This document shows, piece by piece, positions 18,310-25,795 of a DNA stretch of 32,545 nt. The notes under the pieces were generated by a model. The model did no database searches. It saw nothing but the letters and a program-made list of their open reading frames with translations, and was not told the origin of the DNA. The translations under genes and the position numbers were made by a program. The stretch spans positions 1 through 32,545 of the forward strand of contig JAGVNL010000010.1 of the NCBI GenBank assembly GCA_020053275.1, read 5' to 3'. Position 1 is the first letter of the stretch. Each line of letters begins with the position of its first letter. Origin of the DNA: a bacterium (GTDB taxonomy: Bacteria > Patescibacteriota > Patescibacteriia > UBA9934).

Positions 18310-20925
18310 ATGCAAAGACGACTGCTTGCTCCGTTATGTCTGATGGCTTTACTCGCGTGGCTACTGCCAGCGGTAGTCTCCGCCGCTGCCTTTGTGTCCA
18401 CCGACGCCCCAACTGCGAACAGTATTCGTGGTATTGACTGCTTTGGTACTAACCTGTGCGTTGGTGTCGGCACAAATAATACCATCATCCGCACCACTGA
18501 CGGCTTGGACTGGAGTACGGTGACATCACCGTGGGGAACAGCAACCACCACACTGCACGCTGTCGACATCTACTCGGCAACCTTCGGCTTTGGTTTAGCT
18601 GTTGGTGATAATGGTGCCCTACTCAAGACCGCTGACGCTGGAATAACTTGGACTGACGCCTCATCAAGCACCGTCGGCACTTCCAATATTTACAGCGTGA
18701 CCGTCACCTCGTCGACCTCCGCCTACATTGCCACGAGTGATAGCGACTTTTATCGCACTCAAGACAGCGGCGTAACCTGGACTAATCTTTCAGGCACGAC
18801 ATTCGTCGACCCACTAGCAATCGACTCAAATGGCAGTAATAATGTTTTAGTTGGTGGTACAGCTGGCTATTTGTACAAGTCGACCGATGCAGCAAGTGCC
18901 ATACCAGCATGGGCTACTGTTAACACTGGCACGACAAACTCAATTTATGCGATCGAAGTAGCGTCGTCTAGTATTGCTTACATCGGCGGTACTAATCGCT
19001 TTATCGCGAAAGTAACTTACAGCTCTTCTAGCTCCATTGTTAATCTACAGATTCTACCTGACTTCGGAGTTACCGAGACTGTTACCGATATTTCCTGCAT
19101 CTCAACTACGAACTGCATAGTAACTGGTAATGCTGGCACGGTGGAGTCGACTATTAACGGCGGTAGCACCTGGTCGTCGTCCGCAATAACAGGTAGTTAC
19201 GAGCCGCATGCTGTAGCCTACTATTCGGCGAGCGTGGCTTATCTTGGCGCTGAAACTGGCGATATTCTAAAATATGATGTTGCTGGCCCAAATGCCCCAA
19301 CCAATGTCGCGATGAGTAGTGGCGTGCTGACGAATGACTCAACGCCAACCATTACTTGGACGGCGGCAACCGATACCTTAAGCGCTATTAGCACATACTA
19401 TTTCGCTGTCGACTCCGGCGTGGCAACGAATATTGGCAAGGTCACCACCTACACATTAACTAGCGCGTTGACCTCTGGCTCACATACCGTCTCCGTTTAT
19501 GCTCTTGATGCAGCTGGCAATGTCGGTGCGGTTGCTGGCACATCATTCACCGTCGACCTAACTGCTCCGACACTCTATTCGTTGACGCCAACTACTGCTA
19601 CCGCTGGCACAGCTGTAACTTTCAGTACTCGGGCTGGAGATTCGAGTGGCATTAGCTCATGCAGTCTCTACATAAACGACAGTAATGTTGGCACCCTCAC
19701 CTACAGTGGAGCTTCAGAAAGCTATACCCTAGCCTATACCTTTGCGGCGGCCGGAAGTTACAGCGCCTACAATACCTGCGTTGACTTGGCTGATAATGTG
19801 GCGACTAACACCGCCATCACAGTGACCGTTAGTGCTGCTCCAGTTACTGCCGACACAACGGCACCGAGTGTCGGCAGTGTCTCACCAACTACTGCTACTC
19901 AAAGCTCGGCTACTACTTTTACAGCCAGTTATAGCGACACAGTTGGCGTTACTAGTTGCTCACTTTATGTAAATAGTAGCAATGTTGGTAGTATGAGTTT
20001 GACTGGCAATGTCGCCAGCCTGAGCTATACCCCCGTCTCATCTGGCTCTTATTCTATGTATGTAAAATGTTCTGACGCTGCAGGCAATGTTGGTACAGGT
20101 AGCACCACCACAGTCACAGTAGCCGCCGCCTCGTCATCTGGCTCGAGTCAAGTAGACACCACTGCCCCAAGCGTCAGCGGCATCACTCCAACGACGGCCA
20201 TTCAGAATGTCGCAACGACCTTCTCAACTGGCTATACTGATGCTGTTGGCGTGACTAGTTGCTCACTTTATATCAACGGTAATAGCGTTGGCACCATGGC
20301 ATTGACGAGTGGGACGGCCAGCTTAAGCTACACGCCAACCAGCGAAGGGTCGTTCACGATCTATGCAAAGTGCTGGGACGCTGTAGGTAATGTTGGCACT
20401 GGCAATACAGCAACCATTAGCGTTACTATTCCAGCCAGCAGCTACACCAGCGCAAACCCCGGATCGCTAGTCAAGATGGCCTGTGAAGATGGGTCCGAGG
20501 TCAACGACCCATGTCGCGCTGTTTATTACCTCGACACCACTTACGGCAAACGACATGCTTTCCCAAATGAAAAAGTTTACTTCAGCTGGTACGCAGACTT
20601 CGATGATGTAATTATCGTGACAGATAGCTACATGGCTTCATTGACACTTGGAAAAAATGTTACCTATCACCCAGGTTTGAAACTGGTGAAGTTTATCACG
20701 GTCAACACCGTTTATGCGGTTGGCACCGGTGGTGAGTTGCGCGGCATCAACAGTGAGGCAACTGCCAGCGCCATTTACGGCACTAATTGGAACCATATGG
20801 TAGACGATATTTCCGACGCCTTCCATGGCAACTATGTCTTCGGCACGGACATCACCAGCGCTGCTGACTATGACGCGGCTGCAGTCTATAACAGCGTTGA
20901 TCGGATTGATGAGATATTACAGTAA
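18310..20925 (+). CDS. Large secreted protein: BNR/Ycf48-like repeats, Ig-like repeats, C-terminal module
   Basis: Signal peptide; NTIIRTTDGLDWS / GALLKTADAGITWTD / DFYRTQDSGVTWTNLSG repeats; VTSCSLYxNxxxVGxM repeats; Cys-containing C-terminal module VKMACEDGSEVNDPCRAVYYLDTTYGKRHAFPNEKVYFSWY. Confidence 0.85.
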   Translation: MQRRLLAPLCLMALLAWLLPAVVSAAAFVSTDAPTANSIRGIDCFGTNLCVGVGTNNTIIRTTDGLDWSTVTSPWGTATTTLHAVDIYSATFGFGLAVGDNGALLKTADAGITWTDASSSTVGTSNIYSVTVTSSTSAYIATSDSDFYRTQDSGVTWTNLSGTTFVDPLAIDSNGSNNVLVGGTAGYLYKSTDAASAIPAWATVNTGTTNSIYAIEVASSSIAYIGGTNRFIAKVTYSSSSSIVNLQILPDFGVTETVTDISCISTTNCIVTGNAGTVESTINGGSTWSSSAITGSYEPHAVAYYSASVAYLGAETGDILKYDVAGPNAPTNVAMSSGVLTNDSTPTITWTAATDTLSAISTYYFAVDSGVATNIGKVTTYTLTSALTSGSHTVSVYALDAAGNVGAVAGTSFTVDLTAPTLYSLTPTTATAGTAVTFSTRAGDSSGISSCSLYINDSNVGTLTYSGASESYTLAYTFAAAGSYSAYNTCVDLADNVATNTAITVTVSAAPVTADTTAPSVGSVSPTTATQSSATTFTASYSDTVGVTSCSLYVNSSNVGSMSLTGNVASLSYTPVSSGSYSMYVKCSDAAGNVGTGSTTTVTVAAASSSGSSQVDTTAPSVSGITPTTAIQNVATTFSTGYTDAVGVTSCSLYINGNSVGTMALTSGTASLSYTPTSEGSFTIYAKCWDAVGNVGTGNTATISVTIPASSYTSANPGSLVKMACEDGSEVNDPCRAVYYLDTTYGKRHAFPNEKVYFSWYADFDDVIIVTDSYMASLTLGKNVTYHPGLKLVKFITVNTVYAVGTGGELRGINSEATASAIYGTNWNHMVDDISDAFHGNYVFGTDITSAADYDAAAVYNSVDRIDEILQ

Positions 20926-20941
20926 ATAGTTGTAAACGGTT

Positions 20942-20976
20942 CAAGTCCCGGACTCCTGGAGTCCGGGACTTGTTTT
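20942..20976 (+). terminator. Intrinsic terminator after the surface protein
   Basis: AAGTCCCGGACTC-CTG-GAGTCCGGGACTT then GTTTTT. Confidence 0.9.
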
Positions 20977-21008
20977 TGGGTTATCCACAGGCCGATAAAA
21001 GGAAGGCC

Positions 21009-21034
21009 AGAGGCTGCGAGGTGCAGCCTCTGGT
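21009..21034. repeat. GC-rich hairpin
   Basis: CCAGAGGCTGC-GAGGT-GCAGCCTCTGG; 11-bp perfect stem. Confidence 0.75.
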
Positions 21035-21135
21035 TTGAGTCCCGGTAATTTCGATGATTGACTTAATGGTGTTTTTCATTTACCGTTAGCCACGAGTTGC
21101 CGCATCCAGCGCCATCTTTCACTCCTGAGGTGTCC

Positions 21136-21318
21136 ATGTTTCTTTTCACTTATTTTGTTCCTTCAACTGTAGAACAAGAACCTGCCGCTGTGGCAGTGCC
21201 TGCTGAGTCGCCAGTTGTCGGCCAGAACAGCACTCGGATCAAGAAGATCGCGACACCGTCCCCCATCGCGCCGAACCCATGGCCTGCCTACTCGCGTCAC
21301 TTCGTCGTCACCAACTGA
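21136..21318 (+). CDS. Small Pro/Val-rich hypothetical protein (60 aa)
   Basis: MFLFTYFVPSTVEQEPAAVAVPAESPVVGQ...; GAGG upstream; TTGACT promoter-like element and downstream hairpin with T-rich run. Confidence 0.5.
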   Translation: MFLFTYFVPSTVEQEPAAVAVPAESPVVGQNSTRIKKIATPSPIAPNPWPAYSRHFVVTN

Positions 21319-21390
21319 GCCAAGTCGCAGTTTCACCTTCTGGCCAAGCCGGAGAGGAGGAGCTGCGCTGTCGGCTCTTTCTTTTTTATT

Positions 21391-21804
21391 TTAGCGTTCG
21401 AGTTCCGTGAGTCCCATCTTGAGCAACGCCTTGGCTTGGGGGATGGTAAGTGGCATGACGGATAAGCGAGATTGATTGACGAGGTGAATATGCGAGAGTG
21501 TTTTGCGGAGTTTTATGCTGAGGAGTGTAACTGGTTTTGCCAGTGGTTTCCATGGTGCAATATCTACAGCTGTCCACTTCTCGTCAGCGGGATCAGCGTG
21601 AGGACCGGTGATAATTTTGGCGATGCCGACGATGAGCTTCCGTTCCCCACTGTGATAGATAAGAGCGATGTCGTTGGCTTTCATTTGCAACAAAAAATTG
21701 CGTGCTTGAAAGTTGCGCACGCCGTCCCAGACCGTTTTTTTATCTGCCACGAGGTCGTCCCAACTGTAGCTGGAAGGCTCGGTCTTAAGCAGCCAGTAGG
21801 CCAT
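21391..21804 (-). CDS. EVE-domain protein
   Basis: MAYWLLKTEPSSYSWDDL...VWDGVRNFQARNFLLQMKANDIALIYHSGERKLIVGIAKI; true start MAYWLL. Confidence 0.92.
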   Translation of the reverse strand: MAYWLLKTEPSSYSWDDLVADKKTVWDGVRNFQARNFLLQMKANDIALIYHSGERKLIVGIAKIITGPHADPADEKWTAVDIAPWKPLAKPVTLLSIKLRKTLSHIHLVNQSRLSVMPLTIPQAKALLKMGLTELER

Positions 21805-21844
21805 AATGAGGGTATGGTACCAAAACTTAGATAAAAAGAAAAAC

Positions 21845-21876
21845 CAACCCTGGGGGTCGACCAACCCCCAGGGTTG
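21845..21876 (-). terminator. Terminator of 21878-22423 gene
   Basis: CAACCCTGGGGGT-cgacca-ACCCCCAGGGTTG; T-rich tract follows on the minus strand. Confidence 0.85.
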
Positions 21877-21877
21877 A

Positions 21878-22423
21878 TTATGAAGAAGCGTTGAGGATGG
21901 CGCAATGAGTGGCTGGAAGGTGAGCGATGGCGATGGTGAGTCTGTCGAAGTTGATGGGACGGCCGAGTTTGGCGGCGTGGGCGACAGCGGTGGCGCGATG
22001 ATGACCTTCCAAGCAGACGAGGGCGCCGGTGTCTTCGCGGATGACGGCGATGAACTGGGTTGGTGAGGGAAAGTTGTTCATTAACGAAATAATTTTTGGG
22101 TTGGTTGACCAGTACTCGAGCTCAGCGGGAAGATCGATGAGATTTGTAAACGAGGCTGCGACGATACTGGCTACGCGGGATTGCCAGCCTTTAAACGGGC
22201 CGAGGAGCATGGCTGGGATTTCCATCATTGGGTTGTCGAAGGAAAAAATTTGCCAGTCGAGGTTTGCGGCTCCGAGCTTAGACTCAGCGATGCTGCCCCG
22301 CCAGTCAGCCCAGCTAGTAAAACCTCGTTTGAGGGCTTCGGCCTGCCAGGCTGGGTCAGTTCCCTCTTCTGCTTGCCAAGCGGCAAAGACGGCAGGCCAG
22401 GTTGAGTAAGATAATAATTTCAT
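21878..22423 (-). CDS. Hypothetical protein with ParB-like motif
   Basis: 181-aa ORF from MKLLSYS; LVCLEGHHRATAVAHAAKLG resembles the ParB/Srx-like EGHHRxxA motif. Confidence 0.6.
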   Translation of the reverse strand: MKLLSYSTWPAVFAAWQAEEGTDPAWQAEALKRGFTSWADWRGSIAESKLGAANLDWQIFSFDNPMMEIPAMLLGPFKGWQSRVASIVAASFTNLIDLPAELEYWSTNPKIISLMNNFPSPTQFIAVIREDTGALVCLEGHHRATAVAHAAKLGRPINFDRLTIAIAHLPATHCAILNASS

Positions 22424-22425
22424 AT

Positions 22426-22500
22426 TGGTCGGGCTAGTGAAATTCGAAATCACGACTTCTTGCACCCCATGCATGCGCGCTACCGCTGCGCTATAGCCCG
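22426..22500 (-). tRNA. tRNA-Pro(GGG), divergent
   Basis: CGGGCTA/TAGCCCG acceptor, discriminator A and encoded CCA; D-arm GCGC-AGCGGTA-GCGC; anticodon loop ATGGGGT; T-loop TTCGAAT; 75 nt; mismatches in anticodon stem and at 53:61. Confidence 0.75.
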
Positions 22501-22601
22501 TAAATTACGGCAATATTACCTCAACGGTAAAAGGGCGTAAAGATTAACCTGGGCATTCGGGCTTGATTATAGCCAGCCGGTGGGCTACAATCCCCTCGCC
22601 T

Positions 22602-22689
22602 GGAGGGATCGCATAGCGGCCTAGTGCGCACGCTTGGAAAGCGTGTATACCGCAAGGTATCGAGAGTTCGAATCTCTCTCCCTCCGCCA
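22602..22689 (+). tRNA. tRNA-Ser(GGA)
   Basis: GGAGGGA/TCCCTCC acceptor, anticodon arm CACGC-TTGGAAA-GCGTG, long variable arm, T-loop TTCGAAT, encoded CCA. Confidence 0.95.
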
Positions 22690-22734
22690 CCGAGCTGAGC
22701 TTTCAATATACTTTTTCATTATTTTGACTCACGA

Positions 22735-22810
<76 letters not shown>

Positions 22811-22836
22811 AAAAACAGGCATTTGCCTGTTTTTTT
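22811..22836. terminator. Terminator after tRNA-Pro(CGG), potentially bidirectional
   Basis: AAAAAACAGGCA-TT-TGCCTGTTTTTTT. Confidence 0.85.
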
Positions 22837-22837
22837 G

Positions 22838-23013
22838 TTGGCTTGGAGAAAGTCAACTGCTTGGCTTTCGTCGGGATTTGAGCATCGCGAGGTATGAAGT
22901 GAGAGCTCGGCGCTCTACTTCATACCGAGGCGGTGCCCAGCCCGAACCTTAGTTGCGACGAGGTGAGAGGCGCGGGCAAATCCCGCCAGTTTCTCTTGTT
23001 TTGGCCAATTTTT
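22838..23013 (+). ncRNA. Candidate structured non-coding RNA (long irregular hairpin)
   Basis: Nested pairs TTGGC/GCCAA, GAGAAA/TTTCTC, CAACT/AGTTG, TCGGG/CCCGA, GCATCGC/GCGGTGC, GGTATGAAGT/ACTTCATACC, AGAGC/GCTCT; 3'-side hairpin GCGGG-caaat-CCCGC; ends TTTTT. Strand uncertain. Confidence 0.5.
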
Positions 23014-23025
23014 AAGTTCTGCACA

Positions 23026-23054
23026 TTGACAAAAGGGTTGTTTTGTGATATTTT
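23026..23054 (+). promoter_or_regulatory. Promoter of 23109 gene
   Basis: TTGACA (23026-23031), 17-nt spacer, TATTTT (23049-23054). Confidence 0.65.
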
Positions 23055-23108
23055 GTTCAGTCAAACGGCGTCGATTAAGTCGCCTTTTTACCCTCAAAGG
23101 AGGATTTC

Positions 23109-23573
23109 ATGTTCGCTCTGCTCCCACTTCTCACCCTCGCATTCGCTGCGGAACCTGTAAACACCGAGGTACCCAAGGCCGACCTCATCTCCAACTTCCT
23201 GTTCATCAACCAGGAAGCTGAGATCCCGACCGTGACGCTCATCGGTGGCCGCGACCCCCTCACAGGAATTTGGTGCCGCCTCTACACCATCAACGGCACG
23301 CGCGACGGCATCTCGTGGCACTTCCTCGTGCCCCATGATCGCTTCATCGCCTTCTACGATGAGGTGGTCGTCACGCCGACTGCGTACTATACCTACGCCG
23401 TCGCTTCCATCCCGGATGCGAAAGTGACGGTGACCGTCGAACCAGCGAAGCTTGAGATGGAGCTTTCACGCAATATCCTCAGAACAGGATTTGTCGGTGG
23501 GAGTTACTATGTCAACCTCGACCACGGCATCAGCTGCGAGGGCAGCGCCTGCGACTCGTTGCGGGTGAAGTAG
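23109..23573 (+). CDS. Small secreted hypothetical protein, GC-rich
   Basis: AAAGGAGG upstream of ATG; signal peptide MFALLPLLTLAFAAE; 154 aa; four Cys. Confidence 0.72.
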   Translation: MFALLPLLTLAFAAEPVNTEVPKADLISNFLFINQEAEIPTVTLIGGRDPLTGIWCRLYTINGTRDGISWHFLVPHDRFIAFYDEVVVTPTAYYTYAVASIPDAKVTVTVEPAKLEMELSRNILRTGFVGGSYYVNLDHGISCEGSACDSLRVK

Positions 23574-23690
23574 CCAACATCACCGAGTGACACTCGCGCG
23601 TTCTGCGAGGCCAAGAGCAAGCCGTTCCTCGGCCTGCCAGGCCCAGGGACGCGCTCTTTGTTTACGAATGAAAACCGAACAAATCCCCCG

Positions 23691-23723
23691 CCACTTAGTG
23701 GAAGATGATTCCACTAAGTGGAA
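23691..23723. repeat. Nested palindromes upstream of 23748 gene
   Basis: CCACTTAGTGGAA-GATGA-TTCCACTAAGTGG; second unit TTCCAC-TAA-GTGGAA is itself palindromic. Confidence 0.8.
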
Positions 23724-23728
23724 TCAGG

Positions 23729-23737
23729 TGCTACAAT
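23729..23737 (+). promoter_or_regulatory. Extended -10 promoter of 23748 gene
   Basis: TGC-TACAAT, ending 10 nt before ATG. Confidence 0.5.
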
Positions 23738-23747
23738 ACCTCCAGAT

Positions 23748-24056
23748 ATGGACATTGTTATTCCAAAAGTGAGTTGCCCGAACCCGACGGCTGTGCTGCG
23801 GAGTGCGGGTTATGGTTATAGCGTCGACCCGGTGACCCAGGAGGCTAGTTGGATGGTGCGGCTGACTAGCGGGCTTTACCCCCGTTTTCACCTGTATGTT
23901 GAGGAAAAAGGTGATAATGTGAGGTTTCGCTTGCATTTGGACCAGAAAAAGGCCAGTTACGGCGGCAATCACGCTCATAATGCCGAGTATGACGGCAAAC
24001 TCGTCGCTCATGAGATTACCAGAATAGAGTCCTGGATTCGTGCCGGAAACCGCTAA
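23748..24056 (+). CDS. Conserved-looking hypothetical protein (102 aa)
   Basis: MDIVIPKVSCPNPTAVLRSAGYGYSVDPVTQEASWMVRLTSGLYPRFHLYVEE...; start after the extended -10. Confidence 0.65.
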   Translation: MDIVIPKVSCPNPTAVLRSAGYGYSVDPVTQEASWMVRLTSGLYPRFHLYVEEKGDNVRFRLHLDQKKASYGGNHAHNAEYDGKLVAHEITRIESWIRAGNR

Positions 24057-24071
24057 TAATCGATAAGTTTT

Positions 24072-24100
24072 TTGACATTTCGCTGGATTTAGGCTATAGT
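24072..24100 (+). promoter_or_regulatory. Promoter of DEAD-box helicase gene
   Basis: TTGACA (24072-24077), 17-nt spacer, TATAGT (24095-24100); leader ~95 nt. Confidence 0.72.
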
Positions 24101-24167
24101 TACAGCCTTGATTTTTGCCACCGCTTAATTAATCGCGGTAGGCCTGAACCTTACGGTCGACACCTAG

Positions 24168-24197
24168 TTGTCATGATCATCGGTTCGATCAAGACAA
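24168..24197 (+). promoter_or_regulatory. Leader hairpin next to helicase start codon
   Basis: TTGTCATGATC-atcggttc-GATCAAGACAA, 10 of 11 pairs, ending 3 nt before ATG 24201. Confidence 0.65.
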
Positions 24198-24200
24198 TTT

Positions 24201-25706
24201 ATGACCGTATTAACTTCAACCCCATCCGAGCTTAGCTCGGCTGAGGCGCCAGTTGTCGCGACCAAGAGTTTTTCAACTCTTGGTATCGCTCCCACGCTCC
24301 TCACCATTTTGACCAACGCCAAGTTCCTAGTCCCAACCCCAATTCAAGAAAAGTCTATCCCGGCCGCCATTGACGGTAAGGATATTATTGGTATCGCCCA
24401 AACTGGTACTGGTAAAACTCTCGCCTTTGGTATTCCAATGATTCAACGCCTAGCCCAGCAAAAGGGTCGTGGTTTGATTATTTTGCCGACGCGTGAACTT
24501 GCCCTACAAGTCGACGAGGCTTTGCAGCGCATTGGTAAGCCAATGGGTATGCGCACCGCCGTCTTGATTGGTGGCGAAAATATCCAAAAACAAATTCGCC
24601 AGCTGAAGGCTAAGCCCCATGTCATCATCGCCACCCCCGGCCGTTTGATCGACCACATGGAGCAGAAAACATTAACCTTGGCAGAAGTGCGCATTCTCGT
24701 ACTCGACGAAGCTGACCGCATGCTAGACATGGGTTTTGCGCCACAAATTAACCGCATTCTGGTGTCTGTGCCAAAGGAGCGACAAACCTTGCTCTTCTCG
24801 GCCACCATGCCGAACGACATCGTCGACATTGCCCGCAAGCACATGCAACTCCCAGTTCGTGTGGAAGTTGCGCCAGCTGGTACTGCCGCCGAACGCGTCG
24901 CTCAGGAAATCTTCATCGTTCGCAAGGAAGACAAGGTGCGCTTACTCGAGAAAATGTTGGCCGACTTTAAAGGCACGGTACTTGTTTTCTCACGAACCAA
25001 GCATGGTGCCAAGAAAATCTGCTCCGCGATTCACACCATGAAGCACACGGCGGCTGAAATCCACTCCAACAAGTCGCTCAACCAACGCAAGGAAGCGCTT
25101 GAAGGTTTTAAGCGCGGTAAGTATCGCGTACTAGTTGCGACCGATATTGCTGCTCGTGGTATTGATGTGACCGGTATTGGCTTGGTTGTTAACTTTGACT
25201 TGCCGGATAGTTCTGAGGATTATGTCCACCGTATTGGCCGAACTGGTCGTAACGGCTTGGAAGGTAAGGCTGTGTCCTATGCCACGCCAGACCAGCAACA
25301 GGACATTCGCGCTATTGAACGGTTGATCCGCGGAAAGTTGCCAGTTGGTAAGATGCCAACAGACTTGCCGGCTGCGCGTGCCGCAGCATATGTGCCACGA
25401 GACGAGGATTCTCGCCATGGTGGTGGTCGCGGTCGCCCTGTTCGCGGTGGGCAACGCTCTGGCAAGCCAGCCGGCCGAAGCTCTGCCTACGGTGGTGGCG
25501 CCCGAGCCAGCCAGCCGTACGGTGCTCGCCCGGCCTACGGAAGTGCCCGGCCAACCAGTGCGACACGAGACTCAACTAACGCTCGCCCAAGTTATCCAGC
25601 CCGACCAGCTCCGTCTGCTCGCCCATTGCCAACTTATCGCCGCTTAGAAACGGTGGATGAGGAAGATAGGCCAGCGTATAGGTATGAGGCTCCACGAAGG
25701 AAATAA
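24201..25706 (+). CDS. DEAD-box ATP-dependent RNA helicase
   Basis: AQTGTGKT, PTRELA, DEAD, SAT, ARGID, HRIGRTGR motifs; Arg/Gly/Ser/Pro-rich C-terminal tail. Confidence 0.96.
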   Translation: MTVLTSTPSELSSAEAPVVATKSFSTLGIAPTLLTILTNAKFLVPTPIQEKSIPAAIDGKDIIGIAQTGTGKTLAFGIPMIQRLAQQKGRGLIILPTRELALQVDEALQRIGKPMGMRTAVLIGGENIQKQIRQLKAKPHVIIATPGRLIDHMEQKTLTLAEVRILVLDEADRMLDMGFAPQINRILVSVPKERQTLLFSATMPNDIVDIARKHMQLPVRVEVAPAGTAAERVAQEIFIVRKEDKVRLLEKMLADFKGTVLVFSRTKHGAKKICSAIHTMKHTAAEIHSNKSLNQRKEALEGFKRGKYRVLVATDIAARGIDVTGIGLVVNFDLPDSSEDYVHRIGRTGRNGLEGKAVSYATPDQQQDIRAIERLIRGKLPVGKMPTDLPAARAAAYVPRDEDSRHGGGRGRPVRGGQRSGKPAGRSSAYGGGARASQPYGARPAYGSARPTSATRDSTNARPSYPARPAPSARPLPTYRRLETVDEEDRPAYRYEAPRRK

Positions 25707-25722
25707 TTGAGAATAGAAAAGA

Positions 25723-25746
25723 GTCTGCACAGTGCAGACTCTTTTT
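25723..25746 (+). terminator. Terminator of DEAD-box gene
   Basis: AGAGTCTGCACAGTGCAGACTCTTTTTT. Confidence 0.88.
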
Positions 25747-25759
25747 TAGTTATTTGGAG

Positions 25760-25791
25760 CAACACCAGGGGGCTGAAGACCCCAGGTGTTG
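25760..25791 (-). terminator. Hairpin downstream of dsbA-like gene
   Basis: CAACACCAGGGG-gctgaaga-CCCCAGGTGTTG, one mismatch; stem like that at 13561-13602. Confidence 0.65.
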
Positions 25792-25795
25792 ACTG

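Noticed and set aside
22521-22706. 61-aa minus-strand ORF over the tRNA-Ser region
   Set aside because: Overlaps tRNA-Ser(GGA); GGGREIRTLDT-like peptides are a familiar tRNA-translation artefact.
22838-23013. Split or intron-containing tRNA because CAAATCCCGCCAG matches the tRNA-Pro T-arm
   Set aside because: T-loop lacks the TT, no anticodon arm or D-arm; the nested helix explanation fits better.
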